Origin: Magnetococcales bacterium
GTDB lineage: Bacteria; Pseudomonadota; Magnetococcia; Magnetococcales; JADFWU01
Reading direction: 5' to 3'
DNA length: 64,000 nucleotides
NCBI GenBank assembly: GCA_015234045.1
Contig: JADFWU010000002.1
Coordinates: forward strand, 1-64,000
Every line of letters starts with the position of its first letter. The first letter of the stretch is position 1. Positions 55,872-64,000 of this stretch are shown here, one piece after another. Below the pieces are notes generated by a model. That model was not told the origin of the DNA. It searched no databases and worked only from the letters and a program-made list of their open reading frames with translations. Made by a program: the position numbers and the translations under genes.

Positions 55872-56930
55872 CTACATCGGTTCTTGCTTAACTCCAAGTG
55901 CCTGCTTGAAAATCTGTCCTATCCGTTCCCATGAAGGCCGACCTCTGGTGCTGTAACGGTGAATGGAACCAACTTGGTTTCCTTGCAGATCATATCGACC
56001 ACGCACGCCCCATATGCCCAATGGATTGAGTAGCGGCATACCATAGCGCAGATCAGTCACTGAAATGGTTGTCGTACCATCGCTTTCCTGGCTTTGCTGA
56101 TAGAGCAATTGATCATCCGAAAACCATCTGAAAATAGCCATTTTATCGCTATCATTAAACCGATCAATCAGGTTAGAGCCGTCTGCTTGATGTGCGGTGG
56201 TCCATTCTATGTCGTTTTCTATGATGGTATCAAAAAAACCAATATGTATCTGTTTTCCATCCGTATTATGAGCGACTATCCGGTGATTAAATGGTGTGAT
56301 GAGTGTGGGATAACTGTTGAGTCGGCTATAGGTGATCCCTTGTGATTTCAGGCTTGCTGATCCCTTTTCATATGACATTTGATTCAGGTGCCAACCATAT
56401 CCCAACCACAGTGAAGTGATCAGTAAACCGCCTTGAGCAAGGCGCATGGCGTTAACGGGTTTCGTTGATTTGCGTAGGCCAAAGAACAGTGTGATAAACA
56501 GAACCAGGGAGTAGGGTAGGTCAATAATTCCGATGGCATCCAGTGCAAAGCGATGGTTGGTGAATGGCCAGAGTAGCTGTGTGCCATAGGTGGTCATCCA
56601 GTCCAATAGCGGATGTGTGACCAAAGCCAGTATGGACAGCATTATCCAAGCCGTTTGGTTGCTGGAATCTTCTTGTTTACGCCACTGATAATAGCGATGA
56701 ATGAGCCAACCGATGATCACACCGGCAAACAGGCAGCTGAATACACTATGGGTTGGACCACGGTGATGTAGCCAAGAACTGAAAGGACCATAAATTGGTT
56801 TTGCTAATATATCCAGATCAGGCAAAGAACCAATTACCGCCCCCCAAACAATGGCTTTACGCCCCAATTTTTGCCTGAATCCCGCCTGACCGACCGCAGC
56901 GCCCAACAATCCTTGTGTAATGCTGTCCAT
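55872..56930 (-). CDS. DUF457/YdjM-family metal-dependent hydrolase-like membrane protein
   Basis: This 352-residue protein has an N-terminal membrane domain with the family motifs MDSITQGLLGAAVGQ, GSLPDLDIL, HRGPTHSVF and THPLLDWMTTYGTQLLWPF. A further hydrophobic helix (about 165-180) and a soluble C-terminal domain (about 185-350) follow. The group is annotated as putative membrane-bound metal-dependent hydrolases of unknown substrate. It begins 9 bases after pbpC stops, so it is probably third in an operon with the alpha-2-macroglobulin and PBP1c. It is only distantly related to the shorter protein at 16880-17593. Confidence 0.8.
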   Translation of the reverse strand: MDSITQGLLGAAVGQAGFRQKLGRKAIVWGAVIGSLPDLDILAKPIYGPFSSWLHHRGPTHSVFSCLFAGVIIGWLIHRYYQWRKQEDSSNQTAWIMLSILALVTHPLLDWMTTYGTQLLWPFTNHRFALDAIGIIDLPYSLVLFITLFFGLRKSTKPVNAMRLAQGGLLITSLWLGYGWHLNQMSYEKGSASLKSQGITYSRLNSYPTLITPFNHRIVAHNTDGKQIHIGFFDTIIENDIEWTTAHQADGSNLIDRFNDSDKMAIFRWFSDDQLLYQQSQESDGTTTISVTDLRYGMPLLNPLGIWGVRGRYDLQGNQVGSIHRYSTRGRPSWERIGQIFKQALGVKQEPM

Positions 56931-56939
56931 AGTTTCGAA

Positions 56940-59297
56940 TTACTCCAAATTGATCGTGATGGTCACTGTGTCATGGTGACCATAGGCATCCATTGCTGAA
57001 ATTTCAAAACGCCCAGACTTATTAAATTGATGGGTCAGGGGTGTGTTTGGTTCCGTCTGTTTTATCATTTTTCCATTGATCAGCCAGTAAATCGTATCAA
57101 TAGCGCCAAGAACCGACAACTGAATCGGGGGTAAGATGGTTGAACTGCCAGCTGGTCTCAAAATAGTGTCTGGATTGAGTCCGGTAATTTTGAAACTGGC
57201 TGAAAGGGACGTGTCATACTGTTTACAGGCGTGATCAACACGCGGCACGCTTTGCTGTTGCCTGAGCGTTCGATTCAGCCAGGGGTGTAGCAATGTTGGC
57301 CAACGCACCAGATTTTTCTTTCTGGTTGGACGCACTGGACACAGTGACGGTACCCACCGGCCTGTATCGGGATTGATGGCGATAGTGCGTATTGGCGAAA
57401 TCCAGTGCTTTTCAAATCGGTCTGGCAATGTAGGTGGTACTACACCATTGAGAATCCAGGCTTTGTGACGTTGATGACAGAATGTTGTAGCTTGATTTTG
57501 ATCCGTTGGCGGTGCCGTTCCAAGCGGCCAACAGATCTCTTGTTGTGTTACCGTTTCCGGTGGTGGTTGCGGACTATTCCAGAGCGCTTTTTCCGGCAGG
57601 CTCTGAAGAATATTAAACAGAAATGGTGCCGCCGTGATGGCACCATACTGACCAGGAATAGGTACACCATCAGGACGACCTACCCAAACGCCTAATGTAT
57701 AACGGTCTGTCACGCCAATAGCCCAGGCATCCCGATATCCGTAGCTTGTTCCGGTTTTCCATGCAATACGTTGATGTTTAGGCAGGTATCGCTCGGGAAT
57801 ACCCGGTGGTGTTGGCGCACTACTGAGAATCCGGCGGATAATCCATGCTGCGCCAGGGCTGAGAAGGGGCTTTTTGATTAATTGTTGCTCTGGCAAATAG
57901 CGCAGTGTGCCCACTTGGCCATCTCTTGCCAGTGCGGCGTAGAGTGGCACCAGTTCTTCAAGGGTCGTGCCCGCACCACCGAGGATTAAGGCCAAGTTGG
58001 GCAGAGTGTCACCCGGAAATCGCAAACGAAGCCCAGCACGGCGTAAATGGGTGCTGAAACGGATAGAACCAATGTGGTCCAAAATAGATACAGCCGGAAC
58101 ATTTAGCGAGTTTTGCAGCGCCTTGGTCATGCTCACTGGGCCTTGAAATCCCACATGAAAATTATTGGGTCGATAGCCCTGAAAATCCTGTGGTGCATCG
58201 GTTAACAGGCTGTGACTGTGAATCAGACCATCGTCCAAGGCCAGTCCATACAGAAAGGGTTTCAGCAAAGAGCCAGGCGAGCGCACAGCGCGGACCATGT
58301 CCACATGTCCAAACCGGTTTTGATTGGTAAAATCGGCACTGCCTCGGTAGGCGTGGACCACCATGGTTTCATTCTCGACCATCAAGAGAGCCATAGAGGT
58401 TTTAGGCGGTAAGAAGTGTGCGTGATCGTTGATTTTTCTGGAAAGTAACGCCTGTAAATCACCATCCAATGTCGTGTGAATTACAGATCGTCCATCTATT
58501 TTTTTTAGATGGCGGGTCAGTAGTGGTGCGTGATGTGGTGTGGTGTTTTGTAGGGCGTACACCAGTTCATTTCGGGCTTGGGCGATCTCTTTTGCTGGCC
58601 AGACAGTGAAGCGGTCAAGTCGGTTGAGCACTTTGTTGCGTGCTTTTTGGGCGTTTTCCGGGTGTCTGTCCGGTCGTAGTCGGCTGGGCGCTTGAGGTAA
58701 TACAGCCAATAAGGCGGCTTCGGCCTGGCTCAAATTTTGGGCGGATTTGCCAAGATAGACTCGGCTGGCCGCTTCAACGCCCTCAAATGGACCACCAAAA
58801 GGCGCATGGTTGATATAGTGCGTCAGAATCTGTTTTCGGTTGAGATGCCATGAGAGTTGAGTGGCTCGAAATAACTGTTTGATTTTGCCAGTGATTGAGC
58901 GTTCATGCGGATCAATGATCCGCGCTAACTGCATGGTTAGGGTAGATCCACCGGACACCACACGGCCCGAATCAATCCATTGATAGAGTGCGCGGAGCAA
59001 AGAAAATGGATTGATGCCAGGGTGGTTCCAGAACCAACGGTCTTCGTAGTTGATCAATGCATCAATATAGTAGGGCGAAACCTGATCCAAGCGGACGGGA
59101 TAGCGCCAGACGCCGTTATTATCCGCAAACAGCCGCAATGGCTCGCCGTGACGATCAGTGACCACCGTGGTACCACTCGCGTAGAGCTTATCCACAGGTA
59201 GCGGCATGACGTAATCCAGGATTACCATGATACCAAGCAAAAATGCGCCAACGGTCATCAGGAGAATTGTCCTCCTGAACACGCGGTTATTCCTCAA
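56940..59297 (-). CDS. pbpC: Penicillin-binding protein 1C
   Basis: This 785-residue class A PBP has a membrane anchor (about 10-30), a glycosyltransferase domain with EDRWFWNHPG (Glu85) and SGGSTLTMQLARI, and a transpeptidase domain with SPGSLLKPF (SxxK, about 345), SLNVPA (SxN) and KTGTSYGYRDAW (about 513). It ends in a BiPBP_C beta domain, the PBP1c signature. PBP1c polymerises peptidoglycan and pairs genetically with YfhM-type alpha-2-macroglobulin. Its start overlaps the macroglobulin stop by 11 bases, so they are coupled, and it is followed after 9 bases by a DUF457 gene. Confidence 0.95.
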   Translation of the reverse strand: MRNNRVFRRTILLMTVGAFLLGIMVILDYVMPLPVDKLYASGTTVVTDRHGEPLRLFADNNGVWRYPVRLDQVSPYYIDALINYEDRWFWNHPGINPFSLLRALYQWIDSGRVVSGGSTLTMQLARIIDPHERSITGKIKQLFRATQLSWHLNRKQILTHYINHAPFGGPFEGVEAASRVYLGKSAQNLSQAEAALLAVLPQAPSRLRPDRHPENAQKARNKVLNRLDRFTVWPAKEIAQARNELVYALQNTTPHHAPLLTRHLKKIDGRSVIHTTLDGDLQALLSRKINDHAHFLPPKTSMALLMVENETMVVHAYRGSADFTNQNRFGHVDMVRAVRSPGSLLKPFLYGLALDDGLIHSHSLLTDAPQDFQGYRPNNFHVGFQGPVSMTKALQNSLNVPAVSILDHIGSIRFSTHLRRAGLRLRFPGDTLPNLALILGGAGTTLEELVPLYAALARDGQVGTLRYLPEQQLIKKPLLSPGAAWIIRRILSSAPTPPGIPERYLPKHQRIAWKTGTSYGYRDAWAIGVTDRYTLGVWVGRPDGVPIPGQYGAITAAPFLFNILQSLPEKALWNSPQPPPETVTQQEICWPLGTAPPTDQNQATTFCHQRHKAWILNGVVPPTLPDRFEKHWISPIRTIAINPDTGRWVPSLCPVRPTRKKNLVRWPTLLHPWLNRTLRQQQSVPRVDHACKQYDTSLSASFKITGLNPDTILRPAGSSTILPPIQLSVLGAIDTIYWLINGKMIKQTEPNTPLTHQFNKSGRFEISAMDAYGHHDTVTITINLE

Positions 59298-62200
59298 TCA
59301 CCAATGTTCCCGCGTCTGCACCAATGGCGCGTATCTCTGGATGATACATATCTTCAACCATGGTCGGTGCCAATGTATAAGTTCCTGGTGTTACAGCGCG
59401 AACCAGATAGAACAGATCAATTGGATCTAAACTCTGAATGGTCAGAGCTGTTGCAAACCGGTCATCCAAATAGGCGATGTGTCGGATGTTGTCCTTGCTC
59501 ATGGCTTTGGCGGGATTTTTTCCGTTAATCGTGACGCTGCCCAGTTTTTCACCGTGCGTGAGATTCATGTTTTCAAGTTCCAGTCCAGCGGGAAGCAGAT
59601 CTTCTACCAGGCCATGTGTTATGGGTTTTTTGGATGTCAGATGAATATGAACCAAATATTTTTCACCAGCTTTTAACGTATTACCAGAGATGGGTTTACC
59701 GGTTTGGTCCAGAATTTTTCTTTGTAGGGTTATGGGTGCGCTGACCGGTTGTGGTGGTTTGATGGTGTGACCGCTGGTTACGATCTGTCCATAGAGTATT
59801 TGGTCATGTTTGGATGTGAATGTGATCGGTTGTTTCAGTGCATCAGGCCGTAGGGTTTTTATCAACCGAGCGGTCTTGACGTTTTCCACAGGGGAGTTGG
59901 CATTTGTAAAACTGCCTGACCATGTATCACCGGTCTCATTCACAAGAGAGAGGGCTACCCGGAACAGCGCATAGCGCTCTTGGGTGCTGAGGTAGTGTCG
60001 TTTTTCAAGGTCATTGCTTATGCTCAACAGTATGCTGTTTCTGGCTTTTTGGGTCGTATCCAACTGTTTGGTAAGCGTGTGAATCCAGGCTAAGTCTCTC
60101 AGAAGACTACCATAATCATTCGGTCCGTTTTTATTTCGGCCCATTTTAGCAGTCATTTTTAATGCCTTGGCCGCTCTGGGTTTGTCTCCTTGAGCATGCA
60201 GCGCCACGGCCAGTTGAATCAGTGACAGTGCGGTTGGCGCTTCTTTCGCTTGCTGATCCAACATCCTGCGTAATGTGGCTAATGGCGCACGCTTTACACG
60301 GGATAACAGCTGTGCGGCATAGGCGCGTGTAGAATAGCGGCTGGCGGGTGAAATAGTGCTCCAGCGGTTGCCTTTTTCATTTTGAAGGAATTTAAACAGG
60401 TAGTTCAATCCCTTATCCAGCATGGCAGGATCAGGCAGGGGAATACCTTTTTGTTGAGCATCTAGCAGAAGATCTACAGCAAATGCGGTGAGCCAAGGCT
60501 GTTCTGTATCCTGACTGCGCCATAATCCAAACGCACCGTTGGATTTTTGCAGGCTCATCAATCGTGCCATACCTTTATCTATTCGTTTTAGACGCTCTTC
60601 CGGCGTGATCGGGGCGATACCCAGTTTGGCAACGGTCTCAGGATCTGCATGAATGAGAGGAAACAGTCGGCTTGTGGTCTGTTCCAGACAGCCATACGGA
60701 TAACTGAGCAGATTTCTTACTGCACTTTGGATATCCAAAGGCGGAGTTGTGCTCAATGTCAGACGTAACGCGGCTGTGGCTGGAATCAGATTATCCAGTT
60801 GTATATGGCTCAGTGTAAACTGACCGTTAGGCGCTATTTTGAGATTTTCGATACGGCGTACAAAAGGGTTGGACGGACGAACCATCAACGACCAGGTGCG
60901 GTTGATGACCATCTCTTTATTTTGGAAGGTAAGATAGATATCACCCGTTCCAAATGGTGCATTGGTGCTGATGGGTATACGGATTTTCTGACGTTGATCC
61001 TGATCCAAGTGAATGGTCAAATCCTGAGGTTTAACCAATAATGGATCAGTGGCGCTGATATTCAATTTTCCATCTAGCGCAGCGCCGCTGAGGTTATGGA
61101 GATCCAATGCCATAACCGATTGATCACCATAGGAAAGAAAACGGGGTAGACCAGCCTGAACCACCAATGGTGAGCGGACCAATATATTTTTTTCCGCCTT
61201 GCCGAATTGGTTTTCGCCAAAGCCGATGGCCATCAGTCTCAGAGAGCCATTATATTCGGGAATCTCTAAAGAGACCCATGTCATACCCTGTTCATCCGTC
61301 ACAATTGGTCCAGAAAACAGTGACACAATACGCACCTGCGCCACCGCTTTCTTTTCCGCATTACTCAAGGCGGCATCACCACCAAATCGGCTACGCATAC
61401 GCGGTCCATCATGGGCTTCAATCACTTTTCCGTACAGATCGTGGTTTTCCACTGCGTAGCGCCGTTTGGCAAAGAAGAAACCGAATGGATCTGGTGTAGC
61501 AAAGTCAGTGATATTCAATACACCAACATCCACCGCAGCCAGGATCAGATTGGTTTGCTGATTGCGAAGATTGGTTTTCACGCCAACAGAAAGCGTGGCG
61601 TTGGGTTTGATTTCATCAACTGTATTAAGCGAGAGTTTCAACTGTTGTTTGGAACGATCAATAGGTAGATGAATCAGGCCAATAGCTCGGTTAGGTGTGA
61701 TGTTATTCAGAGATGTGCCGGGCCGGTAGAGCACTACACCGGCATAGAGATCATGACGTGCCCAGCCTTTTTTTATGGGAATATCCAGTTGCATGCCTTG
61801 TTCAGGTACATAGACACGCTTTTTCCATAATAGCTGATTACCATTTTCCAAAACCACAATCGCAGGTCCTGGATGTGGTGCATCTATTTTCAAACGCGCT
61901 GCCTCACCTTCTGTAAAGTGGGCTTTATTCCATTGTAGTGATACTTGGTCTGGTCTGGTTTGAGCACTGTTACTGCGTTCACGGCTATCCCAGCCAGCAT
62001 GAAAACGGTAGGCGGTTTTTAATCCGGTTGATGGATCGATGATTTCCAGCCGATAACCACCATATTTGACCGAGAAAGTGAGTTTTCCGCGCGTTTTCTC
62101 ATCAAAAGAGAGTTTTTGTCGGTGGGTTGGGTAGTGGCTCTCGCTGATTTGATGGCTCCAGCCTTGTGCGTCTTGATAGTGCCAATAATATTGCTGAAGC

Positions 62201-64000
62201 TCTCGCACAACTGTGACTGACAGTCCGTCAGCAGGTAGAAGATTACCTTGATGATCAATGCGAATAACTTCAAAGGAGACTGGTCCATCCGGTGTGGCGT
62301 TATCGCCTTCATAGAGAGGACGCAGGCCTACCAGGGTATCGGCAGGCCAGAGGGTTCGATCAATGGAACGACTGACTGTGCGTCCACCGGTTTCAAAGAG
62401 ATCTCCGGTTATGCGAACGGTTAACGGTGATTTTGGTTTTTCTGCCAGAGGGTTGAATGTGTGGTTAATTAAGCCAGCAGCACTCATTTTTTTATTAAAC
62501 AGTTTCTGGCGGACGGCTTGAAAGCCATCTGTTATGTCGCCAAAGTGGAAATCAGTCAGTGATTCGATGGGATGGGTATTGCGTCGAATAGTGACCACAG
62601 CTTCCAGCTGATTCCCTGAGGTTGGTGGTCCAAACAGGTAGTTGCCTTTGAACTGAACAGGCAATTTCTGGCCGGATATGAGTTGTTGTTTCGTGCTGGA
62701 AATCTCCAGGCGCATCCGCTCCGGCATGAAGGCTTCAACATGAATGGCAAGTTGACTGCTTTGGCTGCCCAGCTTGGGTTTATAATCGGCCAGAATATGC
62801 CACTGTCCGGTGGGTGCATCATCGGGCAGAGTGAACGACCACTGGTAATAGCCGGGGGCTGTGTCATGTGGTTTCAGGGTCGTTTTTTTAAAGCGTTGGC
62901 CGTCTGGGCGTTTAACCTGTAGATGAATAGGCTGATTGGCAACCTGTTGTCCATCGTGGTTTCTCAATAGGAATGAGACGCGGACATCTTCACCAGGACG
63001 ATAAAGATCACGCTCACTGAATGGAAATAATAACCGCTCTTTCCACGGTTTCCCTTGAACAGGAAATTCAGAAAGATCAAGCGCCGGATCACTGAATGAG
63101 AGTACGGAAAAGTGGAGCCCCTTTCGAGCCACCACGACCGCATGTTCCAAATCCAAGGTACTGGGTAGGCGTGCGACACCATCTTCAACGGTCCAAACTG
63201 TTTTAATTTCCTTACCATCGGCACCCAGCAGTTGAACCTGAACATCAGATATGGCTTGTCCGGTTTTCAGCGAAGCGGTAAAGACAGCGGTCATATCCTT
63301 GTATTGGCGCGCATGTAGTCCGATATCGCTGACAAAAAAATGTGTTGTTTTGAATTTTCCGAACCGTCCAGGCAGGCTCATTACAGCAATATAGAGTCCT
63401 GGGCGTTCCAACGGTGTGATATCTTCAACAGGAATATGGCTCACCGTACGTGTGTTTTCAGGGGCTTCAGTGGTGAAACGCGACATATGAACCGATTCGA
63501 TATGGTCCTTCATGTTATCCAGAGCGGTATCCCAGTGTCGTCCTTTGCGCGTCCAGGCGAACTTTTTTAGAAAATCCGACAATTTTTCCGGTCGTACCCT
63601 CAGAAATTCCACATCCACTGCTGGGACATTCACTGTCATAACCGGCAATCCACGTGTCAAACGTGAAGGGAGTAGAAAACCATCACCAAGAAAATCGTAG
63701 GCTGGTGCCATACTGCCGGTTTTAATGGTTAGCTGCTTTGGTGCGGTTAATTTATTGCCATTTTCACTGGTTATGCCACTGCTTATATGGATCGTATAGT
63801 TTTTTGAAGGCAGAACATGAGGAAAGAACAGGGTTGTCGGATTGTCGCCGATGATCCAACCACCCTCAACTGTAATGTCGTTGTTTGTTGTCACTCGAAT
63901 GAAACGATCGTAGACCTCAGTGGCGATTAACGGATCAGAGAAGGCCAGAGAAAGGGCTAATCTATTATCAAACAGATTGCTTTTTCCATCCAAAACAGAA
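59287..64000 (-). CDS. Bacterial alpha-2-macroglobulin (YfhM-like, 5' partial)
   Basis: The frame runs off the right edge, so the start and signal peptide/lipobox are missing; about 1570 residues remain of an expected 1650 or more. The beginning (LSLAFSDPL, FIRV) matches an early macroglobulin domain. The thioester motif is intact as YGCLEQ (complement of 60678-60695), followed by an alpha-helical thioester domain and a receptor-like C-terminal domain. Such proteins are thought to trap proteases in the periplasm and protect the cell wall together with PBP1c. The downstream overlap with pbpC is the classic genomic association. Confidence 0.9.
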   Translation of the reverse strand, partial: SVLDGKSNLFDNRLALSLAFSDPLIATEVYDRFIRVTTNNDITVEGGWIIGDNPTTLFFPHVLPSKNYTIHISSGITSENGNKLTAPKQLTIKTGSMAPAYDFLGDGFLLPSRLTRGLPVMTVNVPAVDVEFLRVRPEKLSDFLKKFAWTRKGRHWDTALDNMKDHIESVHMSRFTTEAPENTRTVSHIPVEDITPLERPGLYIAVMSLPGRFGKFKTTHFFVSDIGLHARQYKDMTAVFTASLKTGQAISDVQVQLLGADGKEIKTVWTVEDGVARLPSTLDLEHAVVVARKGLHFSVLSFSDPALDLSEFPVQGKPWKERLLFPFSERDLYRPGEDVRVSFLLRNHDGQQVANQPIHLQVKRPDGQRFKKTTLKPHDTAPGYYQWSFTLPDDAPTGQWHILADYKPKLGSQSSQLAIHVEAFMPERMRLEISSTKQQLISGQKLPVQFKGNYLFGPPTSGNQLEAVVTIRRNTHPIESLTDFHFGDITDGFQAVRQKLFNKKMSAAGLINHTFNPLAEKPKSPLTVRITGDLFETGGRTVSRSIDRTLWPADTLVGLRPLYEGDNATPDGPVSFEVIRIDHQGNLLPADGLSVTVVRELQQYYWHYQDAQGWSHQISESHYPTHRQKLSFDEKTRGKLTFSVKYGGYRLEIIDPSTGLKTAYRFHAGWDSRERSNSAQTRPDQVSLQWNKAHFTEGEAARLKIDAPHPGPAIVVLENGNQLLWKKRVYVPEQGMQLDIPIKKGWARHDLYAGVVLYRPGTSLNNITPNRAIGLIHLPIDRSKQQLKLSLNTVDEIKPNATLSVGVKTNLRNQQTNLILAAVDVGVLNITDFATPDPFGFFFAKRRYAVENHDLYGKVIEAHDGPRMRSRFGGDAALSNAEKKAVAQVRIVSLFSGPIVTDEQGMTWVSLEIPEYNGSLRLMAIGFGENQFGKAEKNILVRSPLVVQAGLPRFLSYGDQSVMALDLHNLSGAALDGKLNISATDPLLVKPQDLTIHLDQDQRQKIRIPISTNAPFGTGDIYLTFQNKEMVINRTWSLMVRPSNPFVRRIENLKIAPNGQFTLSHIQLDNLIPATAALRLTLSTTPPLDIQSAVRNLLSYPYGCLEQTTSRLFPLIHADPETVAKLGIAPITPEERLKRIDKGMARLMSLQKSNGAFGLWRSQDTEQPWLTAFAVDLLLDAQQKGIPLPDPAMLDKGLNYLFKFLQNEKGNRWSTISPASRYSTRAYAAQLLSRVKRAPLATLRRMLDQQAKEAPTALSLIQLAVALHAQGDKPRAAKALKMTAKMGRNKNGPNDYGSLLRDLAWIHTLTKQLDTTQKARNSILLSISNDLEKRHYLSTQERYALFRVALSLVNETGDTWSGSFTNANSPVENVKTARLIKTLRPDALKQPITFTSKHDQILYGQIVTSGHTIKPPQPVSAPITLQRKILDQTGKPISGNTLKAGEKYLVHIHLTSKKPITHGLVEDLLPAGLELENMNLTHGEKLGSVTINGKNPAKAMSKDNIRHIAYLDDRFATALTIQSLDPIDLFYLVRAVTPGTYTLAPTMVEDMYHPEIRAIGADAGTLVIEE

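Noticed and set aside
1-64000. CRISPR array, tRNA, rRNA, insertion sequence or prophage genes
   Set aside because: None seen: no regularly spaced repeats, cloverleaf-like intergenic segments, transposase or integrase motifs.

Overview
The window is a chromosomal stretch of a Gram-negative bacterium, most likely a pseudomonadotan. It encodes TatABC, outer-membrane lipoproteins, a YhdP/AsmA-like protein, GlnE, PilT/PilU, TRAP permeases and an alpha-2-macroglobulin/PBP1c pair. RNase J and a 745-residue ParC with Gln at the quinolone-region Ser position look alphaproteobacterial, whereas YhdP, PbpC and PilU look gammaproteobacterial. A deep-branching lineage such as the magnetococci would fit this mix, but that is inference. 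No rRNA, tRNA, CRISPR array, insertion sequence or integrase was seen.

Layout. 1-4108: a two-gene anti-phage module of the Gabija type (OLD-family ATPase/TOPRIM nuclease, cut by the window edge, plus a UvrD-like helicase), visibly more AT-rich than the rest and ending in a convergent 14-bp hairpin. 4245-12517: housekeeping genes ilvE and glnE (leftward), then a yhdP-like gene and pdxJ (rightward). 12570-19418: signalling and membrane genes: a CHASE2 adenylate cyclase, a GAF/HD-GYP phosphodiesterase, a DUF457 membrane protein overlapping a fused SpmA-SpmB protein, and a PilZ protein with a 59-residue companion. 19611-30171: a leftward series pilT, two FlgO-family lipoproteins, pilU, a second pilU-like gene, a hybrid histidine kinase, a REC-PAS-GGDEF regulator and a secreted phosphate-binding-like protein. 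This reads as a pilus-retraction and surface-sensing module and is the most interesting cluster. 30478-33761: recA overlapping parC.

34043-44327: a large repeat lipoprotein with its own promoter and terminator, an outer-membrane barrel candidate, a seven-SLBB polysaccharide exporter, TRAP DctQ/DctM permeases lacking a binding protein, and a second PilZ protein. 44435-52907 (leftward): ftsK with a very long acidic linker holding seven 20-residue repeats, RNase J and tatABC. 53146-55737: a CcmI-like TPR protein with a cyclic-nucleotide-binding protein, then mutM and a 38-residue membrane protein. 55872-64000 (leftward): alpha-2-macroglobulin (5' end outside the window), pbpC and a second DUF457 protein.

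Common themes are second messengers (one cyclase, one GGDEF, one HD-GYP, two PilZ proteins, one cNMP-binding protein), type IV pilus retraction and envelope/exopolysaccharide functions, all consistent with a surface-associated lifestyle. Assignments rest on motifs read by eye; no database search was run.
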